Assembly: GCA_028871555.1 (NCBI GenBank)
Contig: JAGWNA010000025.1
Coordinates: 1 to 39,368, forward strand
Length of the DNA: 39,368 nucleotides
DNA from: Lysobacteraceae bacterium
GTDB taxonomy: Bacteria > Pseudomonadota > Gammaproteobacteria > Xanthomonadales > Rhodanobacteraceae
Direction of reading: 5' to 3'
The translations under genes and the position numbers were made by a program. Every line of letters begins with the position of its first letter. Position 1 is the stretch's first letter. The notes beneath the pieces were generated by a model. It searched no databases, was not told the origin of the DNA, and worked only from the letters and a program-made list of their open reading frames with translations. Below, one piece after another: positions 15,553 to 24,081 of the stretch.

Positions 15553-16626
15553 TCAGGACGCCGATTGCCACTCATCGATCAAGGTGCGCATCAATGCCTG
15601 CGCCGACATGGGCCGCGCCAATGGCGCCCCCTGCCCGGCCCAGTACGCGCCGTAACCCGTTTCGCCGGCCGCGCGCGCCGCCGCATTCAACGCCTTGCCT
15701 GCGTCGTAGCCGATCGGATAGCCGGGGATGTCCGCTGCCTGCACCGACGCACCAAGTCGCGTGAACAGGCTCGCGAGGCTGCGCGCCGGCCGCCCGGAGA
15801 TGGCACGCGTCATCACGGTGGCGTGGGCTGCATCGCTTGCCATCATCTTGCGGTAACCCGCATCCGCCAGCGATTCGTCCGTCACGACGAAGGCAGTGCC
15901 CAGCTGCGCTGCGGCCGCGCCAAGTTCGAGCACCGCGGCAATCCCTGCGCCATCCATGATGCCGCCGGCGGCGATGACCGGGATGCGCAGGTTCGCCACC
16001 AGCAGGCGTGTCAATGCGATCGTGCCCAATGCGCTGTCTTCGGTATCCGGGTCGAACATGCCGCGATGGCCGCCTGCCTCGTAACCTTGCGCCACGATGG
16101 CGTCGATGCCCGCGGCTTCGAGCGCCTTCGCTTCGCGGACGTTCGTCGCGCTGGCCATGAGATGGACGTCGGCGTCGTGCAGCGCCTTGACCTGATCCGG
16201 TCGTGGCAGGCCGAAATGGAAGCTCACCACCCTGGGGTGTTCGGCGACCAGCGTGGCGAGCATGTCGTCATCGACGAGGAAGGAGGTGTAGATCTCCTTC
16301 AGCGATGCCGGCGGCGTGACGCCGAAACGCTTGAACTCCGGCGCGAGTCGCGCCACCCAGGCGGCCTGTTGCGCCTCGTCGACGTGTGCGGGCTTGTGCA
16401 CGAACACGTTGACGTTCAACGCACCGTCGCTCAGCCGCCGGAACGCGCGGATCGCCGCGCGTGCTTTCTCCGCTGTCATGGCTCCCACGCCCAGTGAGCC
16501 CAGCCCGCCGCTGTTGCTCACTGCTGCTGCCATGGCCGGCGAAGACACACCGGCCATGGGGGCCTGGATGATGGGAACGCTCATGCCAATGGTGTCGAGC
16601 CATGTTGAAATCACGCGACTGGTCAT
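15553..16626 (-). CDS. Nitronate monooxygenase (2-nitropropane dioxygenase family)
   Basis: This 357-residue FMN TIM-barrel enzyme oxidises alkyl nitronates such as propionate-3-nitronate. Seen are PIIQAPMAGVSSPAMAAAVSN at the N terminus, GGLGSLGVG, the conserved FHFGLP segment, IVAQGYEAGGHRG with the expected active-site His, VIAAGGIMDG and GAAAAQLGTAFV. The ribosome site GGGAG precedes ATG 16626. The gene faces the copper operon promoter across about 165 bp. Members of this family are often annotated generically; some detoxify nitro compounds, which fits the reductive detoxification theme of the region, though no link is shown. Confidence 0.9.
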   Translation of the reverse strand: MTSRVISTWLDTIGMSVPIIQAPMAGVSSPAMAAAVSNSGGLGSLGVGAMTAEKARAAIRAFRRLSDGALNVNVFVHKPAHVDEAQQAAWVARLAPEFKRFGVTPPASLKEIYTSFLVDDDMLATLVAEHPRVVSFHFGLPRPDQVKALHDADVHLMASATNVREAKALEAAGIDAIVAQGYEAGGHRGMFDPDTEDSALGTIALTRLLVANLRIPVIAAGGIMDGAGIAAVLELGAAAAQLGTAFVVTDESLADAGYRKMMASDAAHATVMTRAISGRPARSLASLFTRLGASVQAADIPGYPIGYDAGKALNAAARAAGETGYGAYWAGQGAPLARPMSAQALMRTLIDEWQSAS

Positions 16627-16791
16627 GCTGCGTCACTCCCGCGATCGATGAGACCCCGCCTGAGTGTAGTCGGTCGGCCGCATGGCTCAGCCCCACGTCC
16701 CGCGCCATTTGACGCTTGTCGGGGTAACGCCGGCATGCCCGGACGACGTGGCGGCGGCGTTCGTGAACCAGGGCACGACCTGCCGAACCGC

Positions 16792-16822
16792 TTGACCTTC
16801 CACCCGCTGGAAGGTCTATCGT
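16792..16822 (+). promoter_or_regulatory. CueR-type copper promoter
   Basis: The -35 is TTGACC (16792-16797) and the -10 TATCGT (16817-16822), with a 19-bp spacer. This is the over-long spacing that MerR-family activators correct by twisting DNA. The spacer holds the dyad ACCTTCC (16795-16801)-ACCCGCT-GGAAGGT (16809-16815), which matches the E. coli copA CueR box in both arms. It drives the small HMA gene, copA and probably cueR. Confidence 0.92.
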
Positions 16823-16845
16823 TCCTTCCATCTAACTGGAAGGAA
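16822..16845 (+). promoter_or_regulatory. Second GGAAGG dyad containing the ribosome binding site
   Basis: TTCCTTCC (16822-16829) and GGAAGGAA (16838-16845) are exact complements around 8 bp. The right arm is the only plausible Shine-Dalgarno sequence for ATG 16855 (9-bp gap). In RNA an 8-bp stem would hide it; in DNA it resembles a second CueR half-site pair. It begins at the -10, so it falls in the first bases of the transcript. Confidence 0.65.
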
Positions 16846-16854
16846 TGAAGTCCC

Positions 16855-17124
16855 ATGAATCAGCACGAGTCACATCAGTCGCCCGAAACCACGATCCTCG
16901 CGGTCACGGGGATGTCCTGCGGGGGGTGCGCGAACACGGTCATGCGCATCCTGTCCCGGATTCCGGGTGTCGCAGAAGCGACGGTGGACCTGGCGGCAGG
17001 TCGCGCGACGATCAAGGGCATGGCAACTCCTGCAGACCTGATCGCGGCTGTGGAGGCGGCCGGGTACGGCGCCCAAGCCGCGGGGAGCGATGCAGATGCG
17101 GGAGAGACGCGTGGAAGCCACTGA
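16855..17124 (+). CDS. Small heavy-metal-associated (HMA) protein, CopZ-like
   Basis: This 89-residue protein is essentially one HMA domain. It has the Cu(I)-binding motif [11 protein letters not shown] (two Cys) after a short His-containing N terminus, then [12 protein letters not shown] and a final AVEAAGYGA helix. Such proteins carry Cu(I) to P-type ATPases. Its last 35 bp overlap the start of copA, so translation is probably coupled. It lies directly downstream of the CueR promoter. It could instead be a first metal-binding domain split from a three-HMA CopA, since the neighbour keeps only two. Confidence 0.87.
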   Translation: MNQHESHQSPETTILAVTGMSCGGCANTVMRILSRIPGVAEATVDLAAGRATIKGMATPADLIAAVEAAGYGAQAAGSDADAGETRGSH

Positions 17125-19513
17125 GACAGTCGATGATCGGCTCCATGCGGTCATGCCCATCAGGGGCATGACCTGCGCGACCTGCGCCGGCCGCGTCGAG
17201 AAAGCATTGCAGGCACTTCCCGGTGTGGAGGCTTCGGTCAACCTCTCCAGCGAACAGGCCGACCTTGTGTTCGACCCTGCGCACGTGCAACCGAAGACCC
17301 TGGTCGAGGCAGTCTCGCGCGCCGGCTACGATGTCGACCGCGAAACGCGGGAACTCGCCATCTCCGGCATGACCTGCGCCTCGTGCGCAGGCCGTCTCGA
17401 ACGCGCTTTGCTGGCAGTGCCGGGCGTGACACGGGCCGAAGTCAACCTCGCCAGTGAAAAAGCTGCTGTCGAGGGCGTCGCCGGCCTGCTGCGACCGGCC
17501 GATCTCATCGCGGCGGTGCACCGCGCCGGATACGACGCCGAGCTTCGGACAGGCGACGTCGAACGCGACCGGCAGATCCTCGCCACCGAGGAAAAGCGCC
17601 TCAAGCAGGAAACCTGGCGCGTGCTGGCAGCGGTCGTGCTCAGTGCGCCTTTGCTGCTGCCGATGGCGGGCATCGAAATGCCGGCCTGGCTGCAGCTCGT
17701 GCTTGCCACGCCAGTTCAGTTCATCCTGGGCGCGCGCTTCTATATCGGCGCATGGAAAGCACTGCGGGCAAGCACGGGCAATATGGATGTTCTCGTCGTG
17801 CTCGGCACGTCGACCGCTTATTTCTACAGTCTTTACATGCTTCTCGCGGGGCACGCGGGCGGCCATCTGTATTTCGAAGCGTCTGCCGTCGTCATCACGC
17901 TGATCCTCGTCGGCAAATGGCTCGAAGCCCGTGCCAAGCGAGCGACGACCTCGGCCATCCGCGCGCTCATGGCGCTACGGCCGGAGAACGCGCACGTCAT
18001 CCGCCACGACGCGGAAATCACGGTGCCGATCAACGCTGTTTCGCCCGGTGACGTCGTAATCGTGCGACCCGGCGAGAAATTCCCGGTGGACGGCGTCGTG
18101 CTCGACGGACACAGCACCGTCGACGAAAGCCTGTTGACCGGAGAAAGCCAACCGTTGACAAAGCAGGCAGGTGATTGCGTCGTTGGCGGGTCCGTCAACG
18201 GCAGCGGCCTGCTCCACATCAGGACGACACGGGTCGGCGAGCAATCGACGCTCTCGCGGATCATTGCGCTCGTCGAGACTGCGCAGGGCAAGAAGGCGCC
18301 TGTTCAACGGCTCGTCGATCGTGTCGCCGCCGTTTTCGTTCCGATCGTGATCGTGATCGCGCTCATGGCGTTCTCCGGCTGGTGGCTGATCGCCGGAAAC
18401 CTCACTGCCGGCATCGTCGCCGCCGTCGCGGTGATGGTGGTCGCGTGCCCCTGTTCGCTCGGCCTGGCGACGCCGACGGCCTTGATGGTCGGCACCGGCG
18501 CGGCGGCCAGGGCCGGGATCCTGATCCGCGACCCGGAGGCGCTCGAACTCGCCCACAAACTCGATACTGTGGTGCTGGACAAGACCGGCACGATGACCGA
18601 GGGCAAGCCCGCCGTGACGGAAGTCCTCACCACGGGGATGCCAGAGGACGAGTTGCTTGCGCTCGCCGCTGCCGCGCAGACCGGCAGCGAGCACCCGCTC
18701 GCCCATGCGGTCCTGGTCAAGGCCACAGGGCTCAAACTGGACCGCGTTGAAGATTTCCAGAGCCATCCCGGCATGGGCCTCACCGCACGCGTGGCCGGGC
18801 GGCGGATCGCCATCGGCAATCGCCGCCTGCTCGAGGAGATGAGGGTGCCGACCGACAGCCTGGAGGCTCAGGTGGTTGCCCTGGAGGAATGCGGCCGAAC
18901 CGTGATGTGGGTGGCCATCCTCGAACCCCAGGGGCACCTGGCGGGCGCCATCGCGGTGGCAGACCCCATCCGGGAAACCGCCAAGGCCGCGGTACGGCAA
19001 CTGCAGCGCCTCGGCATTGATACCGTCATGCTGACCGGCGACCACCAGCGGACCGCCGCGGCCGTCGCTGCGCAGCTGGGCATCGAGACGGTGGTGGCCT
19101 CCGTGCTTCCCGGTCAGAAGGCAGAAGAGGTACGCCGCCTCCAGTCGGAAGGCCGGATCGTCGCAATGGTCGGGGATGGCGTCAACGACGCGCCCGCCCT
19201 TGCCGCCGCGAATGTCGGCATCGCCATGGGCGGTGGGTCGGATGTCGCCATGCAGACGGCGGGCATCACCTTGATGCGCCCCGACCCGCTCCTGGTGGGA
19301 GACGCGATCACGGTGAGCCGGGCTACCCGCAACAAGATCCGGCAAGGCCTGTTCTGGGCGTTCTTCTACAACGTGATCGGTATGCCACTGGCGGCATTCG
19401 GGCTTCTGAACCCGATGATTTCCGGCGCGGCGATGGCGCTTTCCTCGGTAAGCGTCGTGTCCAATGCACTGTTGCTTCGACGCTGGCATCCGCCCACAAA
19501 GGGAGGGGGCTGA
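17090..19513 (+). CDS. copA: Copper-exporting P1B-1-type ATPase
   Basis: This 807-residue inner-membrane Cu(I) exporter has two N-terminal HMA domains: GMTCATC (Cys29, Cys32) and GMTCASC (Cys96, Cys99). The transmembrane metal site is C453-P-C455, followed by the phosphorylation motif DKTGTMTEG (Asp497), a nucleotide domain with SEHPLA, and [16 protein letters not shown]. The C-terminal membrane part has YN in FFYNVIGMP and [11 protein letters not shown], the P1B-1 signature for Cu(I)/Ag(I). Another ATG at 17096 is possible. It lies between the HMA gene (35-bp overlap) and cueR (2-bp gap), forming a self-contained copper efflux operon. Confidence 0.95.
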   Translation: MQMRERRVEATETVDDRLHAVMPIRGMTCATCAGRVEKALQALPGVEASVNLSSEQADLVFDPAHVQPKTLVEAVSRAGYDVDRETRELAISGMTCASCAGRLERALLAVPGVTRAEVNLASEKAAVEGVAGLLRPADLIAAVHRAGYDAELRTGDVERDRQILATEEKRLKQETWRVLAAVVLSAPLLLPMAGIEMPAWLQLVLATPVQFILGARFYIGAWKALRASTGNMDVLVVLGTSTAYFYSLYMLLAGHAGGHLYFEASAVVITLILVGKWLEARAKRATTSAIRALMALRPENAHVIRHDAEITVPINAVSPGDVVIVRPGEKFPVDGVVLDGHSTVDESLLTGESQPLTKQAGDCVVGGSVNGSGLLHIRTTRVGEQSTLSRIIALVETAQGKKAPVQRLVDRVAAVFVPIVIVIALMAFSGWWLIAGNLTAGIVAAVAVMVVACPCSLGLATPTALMVGTGAAARAGILIRDPEALELAHKLDTVVLDKTGTMTEGKPAVTEVLTTGMPEDELLALAAAAQTGSEHPLAHAVLVKATGLKLDRVEDFQSHPGMGLTARVAGRRIAIGNRRLLEEMRVPTDSLEAQVVALEECGRTVMWVAILEPQGHLAGAIAVADPIRETAKAAVRQLQRLGIDTVMLTGDHQRTAAAVAAQLGIETVVASVLPGQKAEEVRRLQSEGRIVAMVGDGVNDAPALAAANVGIAMGGGSDVAMQTAGITLMRPDPLLVGDAITVSRATRNKIRQGLFWAFFYNVIGMPLAAFGLLNPMISGAAMALSSVSVVSNALLLRRWHPPTKGGG

Positions 19514-19515
19514 TC

Positions 19516-20013
19516 ATGCGACCCGACAAGCAACTCACGATCGGAGAGGTCTCGGCCCTGTCGGGCCTGCCTTCCAGGACCATCCGGTACTACGAGGAAA
19601 ACCGGGTCATCGAGAGTGCCAGGCGGAATGAAAACCGCTACCGCACCTACTCGCAGGCGGACGTGCAAACCCTGCGCTTCGTAGCCCATGCGCGACGCCT
19701 CGGCTTTCCGTTGAAGGACGTCACCGAGCTGCTCTCGCTTTACCGGGACCGGAATCGCGCAAGCAAGGACGTGAGGCACATCGCGCTCAACTATCTTGCC
19801 GGCCTCGACCGAAAGATCGCCGACCTGATGGCGATCAGGAACACGATCGAGGATCTCGCCCGGCGATGTCACGACGACGACAGGCCGGAGTGTCCGATCA
19901 TCGACGAACTCGGATCAGCCAGCATGGCGAGCCGATCAAGTTCGGCTTCCACGAAACCCGCCTCGCGTCGTGCCGGCAAATTGAACGGGCCGCGCAGGCT
20001 GGTACCCAGGTAG
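19516..20013 (+). CDS. cueR: CueR copper-responsive MerR-family activator with an abnormal C-terminal extension
   Basis: Residues 1-133 are a normal CueR: helix-turn-helix LTIGEVSALSGLPSRTIRYYE, a dimerisation helix, and the Cu(I) loop C118-HDDDRPE-C126, spaced as Cys112/Cys120 in E. coli CueR. The protein should stop shortly after PIIDELG, but continues about 32 residues through sequence that is the reverse strand of the DUF455 gene (19869-20771). The extension is basic and Ser-rich with no domain, so the original stop was lost at a DNA junction near 19917. Metal-binding residues are intact, so function is likely kept. It is the third gene of the copper operon and presumably activates the promoter at 16792. 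Confidence 0.88.
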   Translation: MRPDKQLTIGEVSALSGLPSRTIRYYEENRVIESARRNENRYRTYSQADVQTLRFVAHARRLGFPLKDVTELLSLYRDRNRASKDVRHIALNYLAGLDRKIADLMAIRNTIEDLARRCHDDDRPECPIIDELGSASMASRSSSASTKPASRRAGKLNGPRRLVPR

Positions 20014-20771
20014 TCGCGCAGCAGGTCGAAGAAGGTGGCGACCGGCTCCAGCCCGTCACGTTCGCAGCAATGGCGGTACCAGCGGGTGCCGGCGGCGACA
20101 TGGGCGACTTCCTCGCGCAGGATCACTTCGAGGATCGCCGCCGTGCGGGCGTCGCCGAGCCGGCGCAGCCGCCCGATCATGCCGGGAGTGACATCGAGGC
20201 CGCGTGCTTCCAGTACGCGTGGCACCAGCGCCATGCGTGCGGTGTCGTGGCCGGCGGTTCTCTCGGCCATCGCCCACAGGCCGTCGTGGGCGTCGAAGTC
20301 GCCGTAGGCATGGCCGAGTTCGGCGAGGCGTCCGGCGAGCATGGCGAAATGGCGTGCCTCGTCGTTCGCGCAGCTGGCCCAGTCGCGGTAATACGCATCC
20401 GGTTTGCCGCGGAAACGATAGACCGCGTCCCATGCCAGGTTGATCGCGTTGAACTCGATGTGCGCCACTGCGTGCACCAGTGCGGCGCGACCCTGCTCGC
20501 TGCCGAGCCTGCGCTGCGGCACCTGTCGGGCATCGACCAGGCGCGGTTTTTCCGGGCGGCCCGGCGCGGCGATCGGGTCAGGCGGCGGCGCGGCTGGATC
20601 GGCGCGCAGTTCGCCAGCCAGATATGCCTGCCAAGCAGCATGGGTCAGGCGCAGCTTGTCGGCCGGGTCGATGGCTTCGAGGCAGCGCTTGGCGGCGGCG
20701 TGAAGATCGGTCACGGGGTTTATCGCCAACACCTCTTCCCGGATGGGATCGGATGCGGACGCAAAGGGCAT
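19869..20771 (-). CDS. DUF455 ferritin-like protein with altered C terminus
   Basis: This 300-residue protein contains a ferritin-like helical domain with likely di-metal ligands: HIEFNAINLAWD, ANDEARHFAMLAGRL and EVILREEVAHVAAGTRWY, the E...ExxH pattern of the DUF455 family. ATG 20771 (MPFASASDP) is preferred because longer starts overlap purF. The last about 17 residues (from DPSSSMIGH) are the reverse strand of cueR, so its natural stop is lost too. The two genes overlap tail to tail by 145 bp. Family function is unknown. It lies 31 bp after purF on the same strand. Confidence 0.82.
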   Translation of the reverse strand: MPFASASDPIREEVLAINPVTDLHAAAKRCLEAIDPADKLRLTHAAWQAYLAGELRADPAAPPPDPIAAPGRPEKPRLVDARQVPQRRLGSEQGRAALVHAVAHIEFNAINLAWDAVYRFRGKPDAYYRDWASCANDEARHFAMLAGRLAELGHAYGDFDAHDGLWAMAERTAGHDTARMALVPRVLEARGLDVTPGMIGRLRRLGDARTAAILEVILREEVAHVAAGTRWYRHCCERDGLEPVATFFDLLRDYLGTSLRGPFNLPARREAGFVEAELDRLAMLADPSSSMIGHSGLSSS

Positions 20772-20802
20772 GCGCACATCGTGCTCTTCTGCGAAAACGA
20801 AA

Positions 20803-22278
20803 TCACAGGCTGCGCCGCGCGGCCTTGGCATCGTCGGAACGCAGCATCTGGATCTGTTCCAGATACTGCCGTTCGAGGCCGGTCACGTATTCGCCAGAGA
20901 AACACGAAGTGTCGAACTGCTCGAGATCCTCGTTGCCGTCCTGCACGGCCCGGATCAGATCCTTGAGATCCTGATAGATCAGCCAGTCGGCACCGAGCAC
21001 CTTTTCCACTTCCTGCTCGGTGCGGCCGGCGGCGACCAGTTCCGAGACGGACGGCATGTCGATGCCGTACACGTTCGGATAGCGCACCGGCGGCGCGGCG
21101 GAAGCGAAGTAGACGTTTTTCGCGCCGGCATCGCGGGCCATCTGGATGATTTGCCTGGAGGTGGTCCCGCGCACGATCGAATCGTCCACCAGCAGCACGT
21201 TCTTCTTGCGAAACTCCAGATCGATCGCGTTGAGCTTGCGGCGCACCGATTTCTGCCGTTCGCCCTGCCCCGGCATGATGAAGGTGCGGCCGATGTAGCG
21301 ATTCTTCACGAAGCCCTCGCGGAACGGCACACCGAGTACGCCGGCCAGCGCGCTGGCAGCGGTGCGTGCGGTGTCGGGGATCGGAATCACTGCATCGATG
21401 CCGTGGTCCGGGCGCTCGCGCAGGATCTTTTCGCCCAGTTTCTCTCCCATGCGCAGCCGGGCCTTGTACACCGAAACGTCCTCGATCATCGAATCCGGTC
21501 GTGCCAGATAGACGTATTCGAAGATGCACGGCGTGTGCACAGCCCCCTCGGCGCAGCGACGGCTGTGGAGCTGGCCGTCGTCGGTGATGATCACCGCCTC
21601 GCCCGGCTGGATATCGCGGACGCGCTTGAAGCCCAGCACGTCGAAGGCGACCGACTCGGAGGCCACCGCATACTCGCGGCCTTCCGCGGCAACCCGCTCG
21701 CCCAGCACCAGCGGGCGGATCCCGTTCGGGTCGCGGAACGCGATCAGGCCGTAGCCCAGCACCAGCGCCACGCAGGCATAACCGCCGCTGGCCCGCGCAT
21801 GCACGCCGGCCACGGCCTTGAAGATGTGGTCCGGTGTCAACGCCATCCGGTCCTGGATCTGCAGCTCGTGCGCCAGCACGTTCAGCAGCACTTCGGAATC
21901 CGAATCGGTGTTGATGTGGCGACGGTCGTCCTCGAACATCTGCCGGCGCAGCGAGTCCGTATTGACCAGATTGCCGTTGTGCGCAAAGGCGATGCCGTAA
22001 GGCGAGTTCACGTAGAACGGCTGTGCTTCGGCCTGGCCTTCCGAACCGGCGGTCGGATAACGGCAATGGCCGATGCCGATGCGTCCGCGCAAGCCCGCCA
22101 TCGCGACCTGGCCGAACACGTCGCGCACCAGTCCGTTGCCCTTGTGCAGGCGAAGCTGCGCACCATCGACGGTGGCGATGCCGGCAGCATCCTGGCCACG
22201 GTGCTGCAGCACGGTCAGCCCGTCATAAAGCGCCGATGCCACATCCGTGGTACCGACAATGCCGATGATTCCGCACAT
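20803..22278 (-). CDS. purF: Amidophosphoribosyltransferase
   Basis: This 491-residue enzyme catalyses the first committed step of purine synthesis, making phosphoribosylamine from PRPP and glutamine. Met1 is followed by Cys2 of the glutaminase domain (CGIIGIVG), then [16 protein letters not shown] and the PRPP-binding loop [13 protein letters not shown] at about residues 358-370. Full length is normal. It follows cvpA by 15 bp, the conserved cvpA-purF arrangement. It should be soluble and regulated with the purine pathway; no PurR box was identified. Confidence 0.95.
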   Translation of the reverse strand: MCGIIGIVGTTDVASALYDGLTVLQHRGQDAAGIATVDGAQLRLHKGNGLVRDVFGQVAMAGLRGRIGIGHCRYPTAGSEGQAEAQPFYVNSPYGIAFAHNGNLVNTDSLRRQMFEDDRRHINTDSDSEVLLNVLAHELQIQDRMALTPDHIFKAVAGVHARASGGYACVALVLGYGLIAFRDPNGIRPLVLGERVAAEGREYAVASESVAFDVLGFKRVRDIQPGEAVIITDDGQLHSRRCAEGAVHTPCIFEYVYLARPDSMIEDVSVYKARLRMGEKLGEKILRERPDHGIDAVIPIPDTARTAASALAGVLGVPFREGFVKNRYIGRTFIMPGQGERQKSVRRKLNAIDLEFRKKNVLLVDDSIVRGTTSRQIIQMARDAGAKNVYFASAAPPVRYPNVYGIDMPSVSELVAAGRTEQEVEKVLGADWLIYQDLKDLIRAVQDGNEDLEQFDTSCFSGEYVTGLERQYLEQIQMLRSDDAKAARRSL

Positions 22279-22293
22279 GGTTTGTTGCCTGTC

Positions 22294-22923
22294 TCAGAAA
22301 TTTGTGGAGTGGGTGACCGTGCTGCTGGCAATCGCCGGGGCAATCGTGCGTATCGTGCCCGCCGTGGCCGGCGCCGCAACCGATATGGAGGTGCCCAGGG
22401 AAGTGGGCAAGCTGCGCAGATGCCGGAGCATGGCCGACGGATGGACATGCCCGTGCACACTGGCCGGCACCCGCTGTTCCAGCCATGTTGCCGCGTGCTG
22501 AAACTGCGGCAGCAACACCGATTGCCGCCACCACGGATCTCTGGGGAATGCGGTGAATCCGCCCAGAAACACCAGCAGGGTCAGCAGCAGCACGCCACGG
22601 GCGAAACCGAAAAACATGCCCAGCAGACGATCGGTACCGGACAGTCCGGTGCTCTCGACCAGCCGGTTGATCACGAAGCGCAGCAACGCGCCGAGAATCA
22701 ACACGGCAACGAAACAAAGGCCATAGCCGATGACGATCCGCGCCGAAGGCAGCTCGATGATGTGGTCGAAATGCGTTGCCAACACCGGGCCGAAGGTCCA
22801 TGCCACCCAGAACGCGGCAACCCAGATCGCCAGGGCCAGCACTTCGGAAATCAGTCCGCGCCACAGCCCGATCATGACCGAGATGGCCAGAATGCCGATG
22901 ACGATGTAATCGGTCCAGTTCAT
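22294..22923 (-). CDS. cvpA: CvpA-family membrane protein
   Basis: This 209-residue inner-membrane protein has four hydrophobic segments: IVIGILAISVMIGLWRGL at the N terminus, VLALAIWVAAFWVAW, IVIGYGLCFVAVLILGALL and FARGVLLLTLLVFLGG. The conserved RG in GLWRGLISEV is present. The C terminus is a long soluble, Ala/Ser/Thr-rich tail. CvpA is linked to colicin V production, envelope homeostasis and purine synthesis. It sits between dedD and purF with short gaps, the classic cluster order. Confidence 0.92.
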   Translation of the reverse strand: MNWTDYIVIGILAISVMIGLWRGLISEVLALAIWVAAFWVAWTFGPVLATHFDHIIELPSARIVIGYGLCFVAVLILGALLRFVINRLVESTGLSGTDRLLGMFFGFARGVLLLTLLVFLGGFTAFPRDPWWRQSVLLPQFQHAATWLEQRVPASVHGHVHPSAMLRHLRSLPTSLGTSISVAAPATAGTIRTIAPAIASSTVTHSTNF

Positions 22924-22962
22924 CCGGTCATCCGCCGATCCCGCCTCTGGGTGCTTGCATGA

Positions 22963-23961
22963 TCAGGGAACCGGAACGACGTTGCCATCGATGCCCAGTC
23001 TGGTCTTGATCTGGTCGTGCAGGCGTTGCGCATCGGCACGCTGCGTCTGCGGGCCGGCGCGTACCCGCCACAGCCGCTGGCCGCCAGCCTGCACGGAATC
23101 CACGAAGCCGTCGAAGCCGTTGGCGCGCAACTTGTCGCGCAGTGCCACAGCATCAGCCCTGGCACTCATCGCTGCCAACTGCACCGCCCAGCCACCAGCC
23201 TTGGCGGGTTGCGATGATGACGCGGCGGGCGCAGCGGCCTGACCACCATCGCTGCCGGCGTCTTGCTGCAGTCGTGTCGGCACGCCGGGAATCGACTGGA
23301 TGATCTTCAAGCGGGCCGCCTCGGCCGCGGTACGCGTCTCGAACGGCCCGGCAATGACCTGGATGCGTTGCTGGCCGGCCTGCGTAATCGGGCGACCGCT
23401 CACCGGGAAACCCATGGCTCGCACGCGACGTTGCAGATTCGTCGCGCCCGCCGCGCTGGCATAGGCGCTGAGGTCGAGCGTGTAGCTGCCATGCCCGGCC
23501 GACCCTGCAGTCGCTGCCGATACGGCAGCAGGCGTCTGCTTCGGTGCGGCGGTCGCCGGCTTGCGCACGACCGGCTTGGTTTGCTGCGCAATCACCGGCT
23601 CCGCCGGCGACTTGCCCGAACCGGTGGCCACCTCGGTCGGCACGGATTTCTTGCCGGCTTCGGTATCGGTTCCCACGTCCCGCGGACGATTGGAGCCGAT
23701 GTTCACCGTGGGCAGGCGATCGGTCGGTGCCGGCATCGCTGCCGGCTGGACCGGCGCAACAGCGGCAGTCGATGCGCTGATGGCGGCATCCGGCTTCAGG
23801 CTCATGGTTCGCGTGCGCAGGTCGCTGTCCGGTGCCGGCGGAATCGCCAGGCTCACCGCTTGATCGCCACCGGCGCCCGGGGGCTTGCTCGAAAAGAACA
23901 TCGGCACGAACAGGATCAGCAGCGCAAAGAGAACGGCAGCTCCCAGCAGGCGTATTTTCAA
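22963..23961 (-). CDS. dedD: DedD-like cell-division protein with two SPOR domains
   Basis: This protein of about 332 residues starts at TTG 23961 (KIRLLGAAVLFALLILFVPMFF, a single membrane anchor) and is periplasmic thereafter. The TTG has GGAG seven bases upstream; no ATG or GTG gives a sensible start. A Pro/Ala/Lys-rich linker leads to two SPOR-like modules, GSYTLDLSAYASAAGATNLQ... (about 175-245) and GGWAVQLAAMSARADAVALRDKL... (about 255-330). SPOR domains bind denuded peptidoglycan at the septum. A 9-bp tandem repeat lies just upstream. Between folC and cvpA it fits dedD in position. Confidence 0.87.
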   Translation of the reverse strand: MKIRLLGAAVLFALLILFVPMFFSSKPPGAGGDQAVSLAIPPAPDSDLRTRTMSLKPDAAISASTAAVAPVQPAAMPAPTDRLPTVNIGSNRPRDVGTDTEAGKKSVPTEVATGSGKSPAEPVIAQQTKPVVRKPATAAPKQTPAAVSAATAGSAGHGSYTLDLSAYASAAGATNLQRRVRAMGFPVSGRPITQAGQQRIQVIAGPFETRTAAEAARLKIIQSIPGVPTRLQQDAGSDGGQAAAPAASSSQPAKAGGWAVQLAAMSARADAVALRDKLRANGFDGFVDSVQAGGQRLWRVRAGPQTQRADAQRLHDQIKTRLGIDGNVVPVP

Positions 23962-23972
23962 GGCTTCGCTCC

Positions 23973-24008
23973 AAACGCGGCAAACGCGGCAAACGCGGCA
24001 AACGCGGC
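23973..24008. repeat. Four tandem copies of a 9-bp unit upstream of dedD
   Basis: AAACGCGGC is repeated exactly four times (23973, 23982, 23991, 24000) on the plus strand, ending 12 bp from the dedD TTG start. It lies in the 120-bp gap after folC, where a ribosome-site region or promoter would lie. Copy number may vary by slippage. Confidence 0.9.
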
Positions 24009-24081
24009 ACGCAACGGCGCAATTATACCCGCCTGTACCGGACCCCATGACCCGTCCGGCAACCCGGCTTGACCCCAGCGT

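Noticed and set aside
20743..22962. Long plus-strand open frame opposite purF and cvpA
   Set aside because: Composition is unlike protein and it is fully antisense to two conserved genes.
23973..24008. CRISPR-like array
   Set aside because: The units are 9 bp and directly tandem without spacers, so this is a simple tandem repeat.
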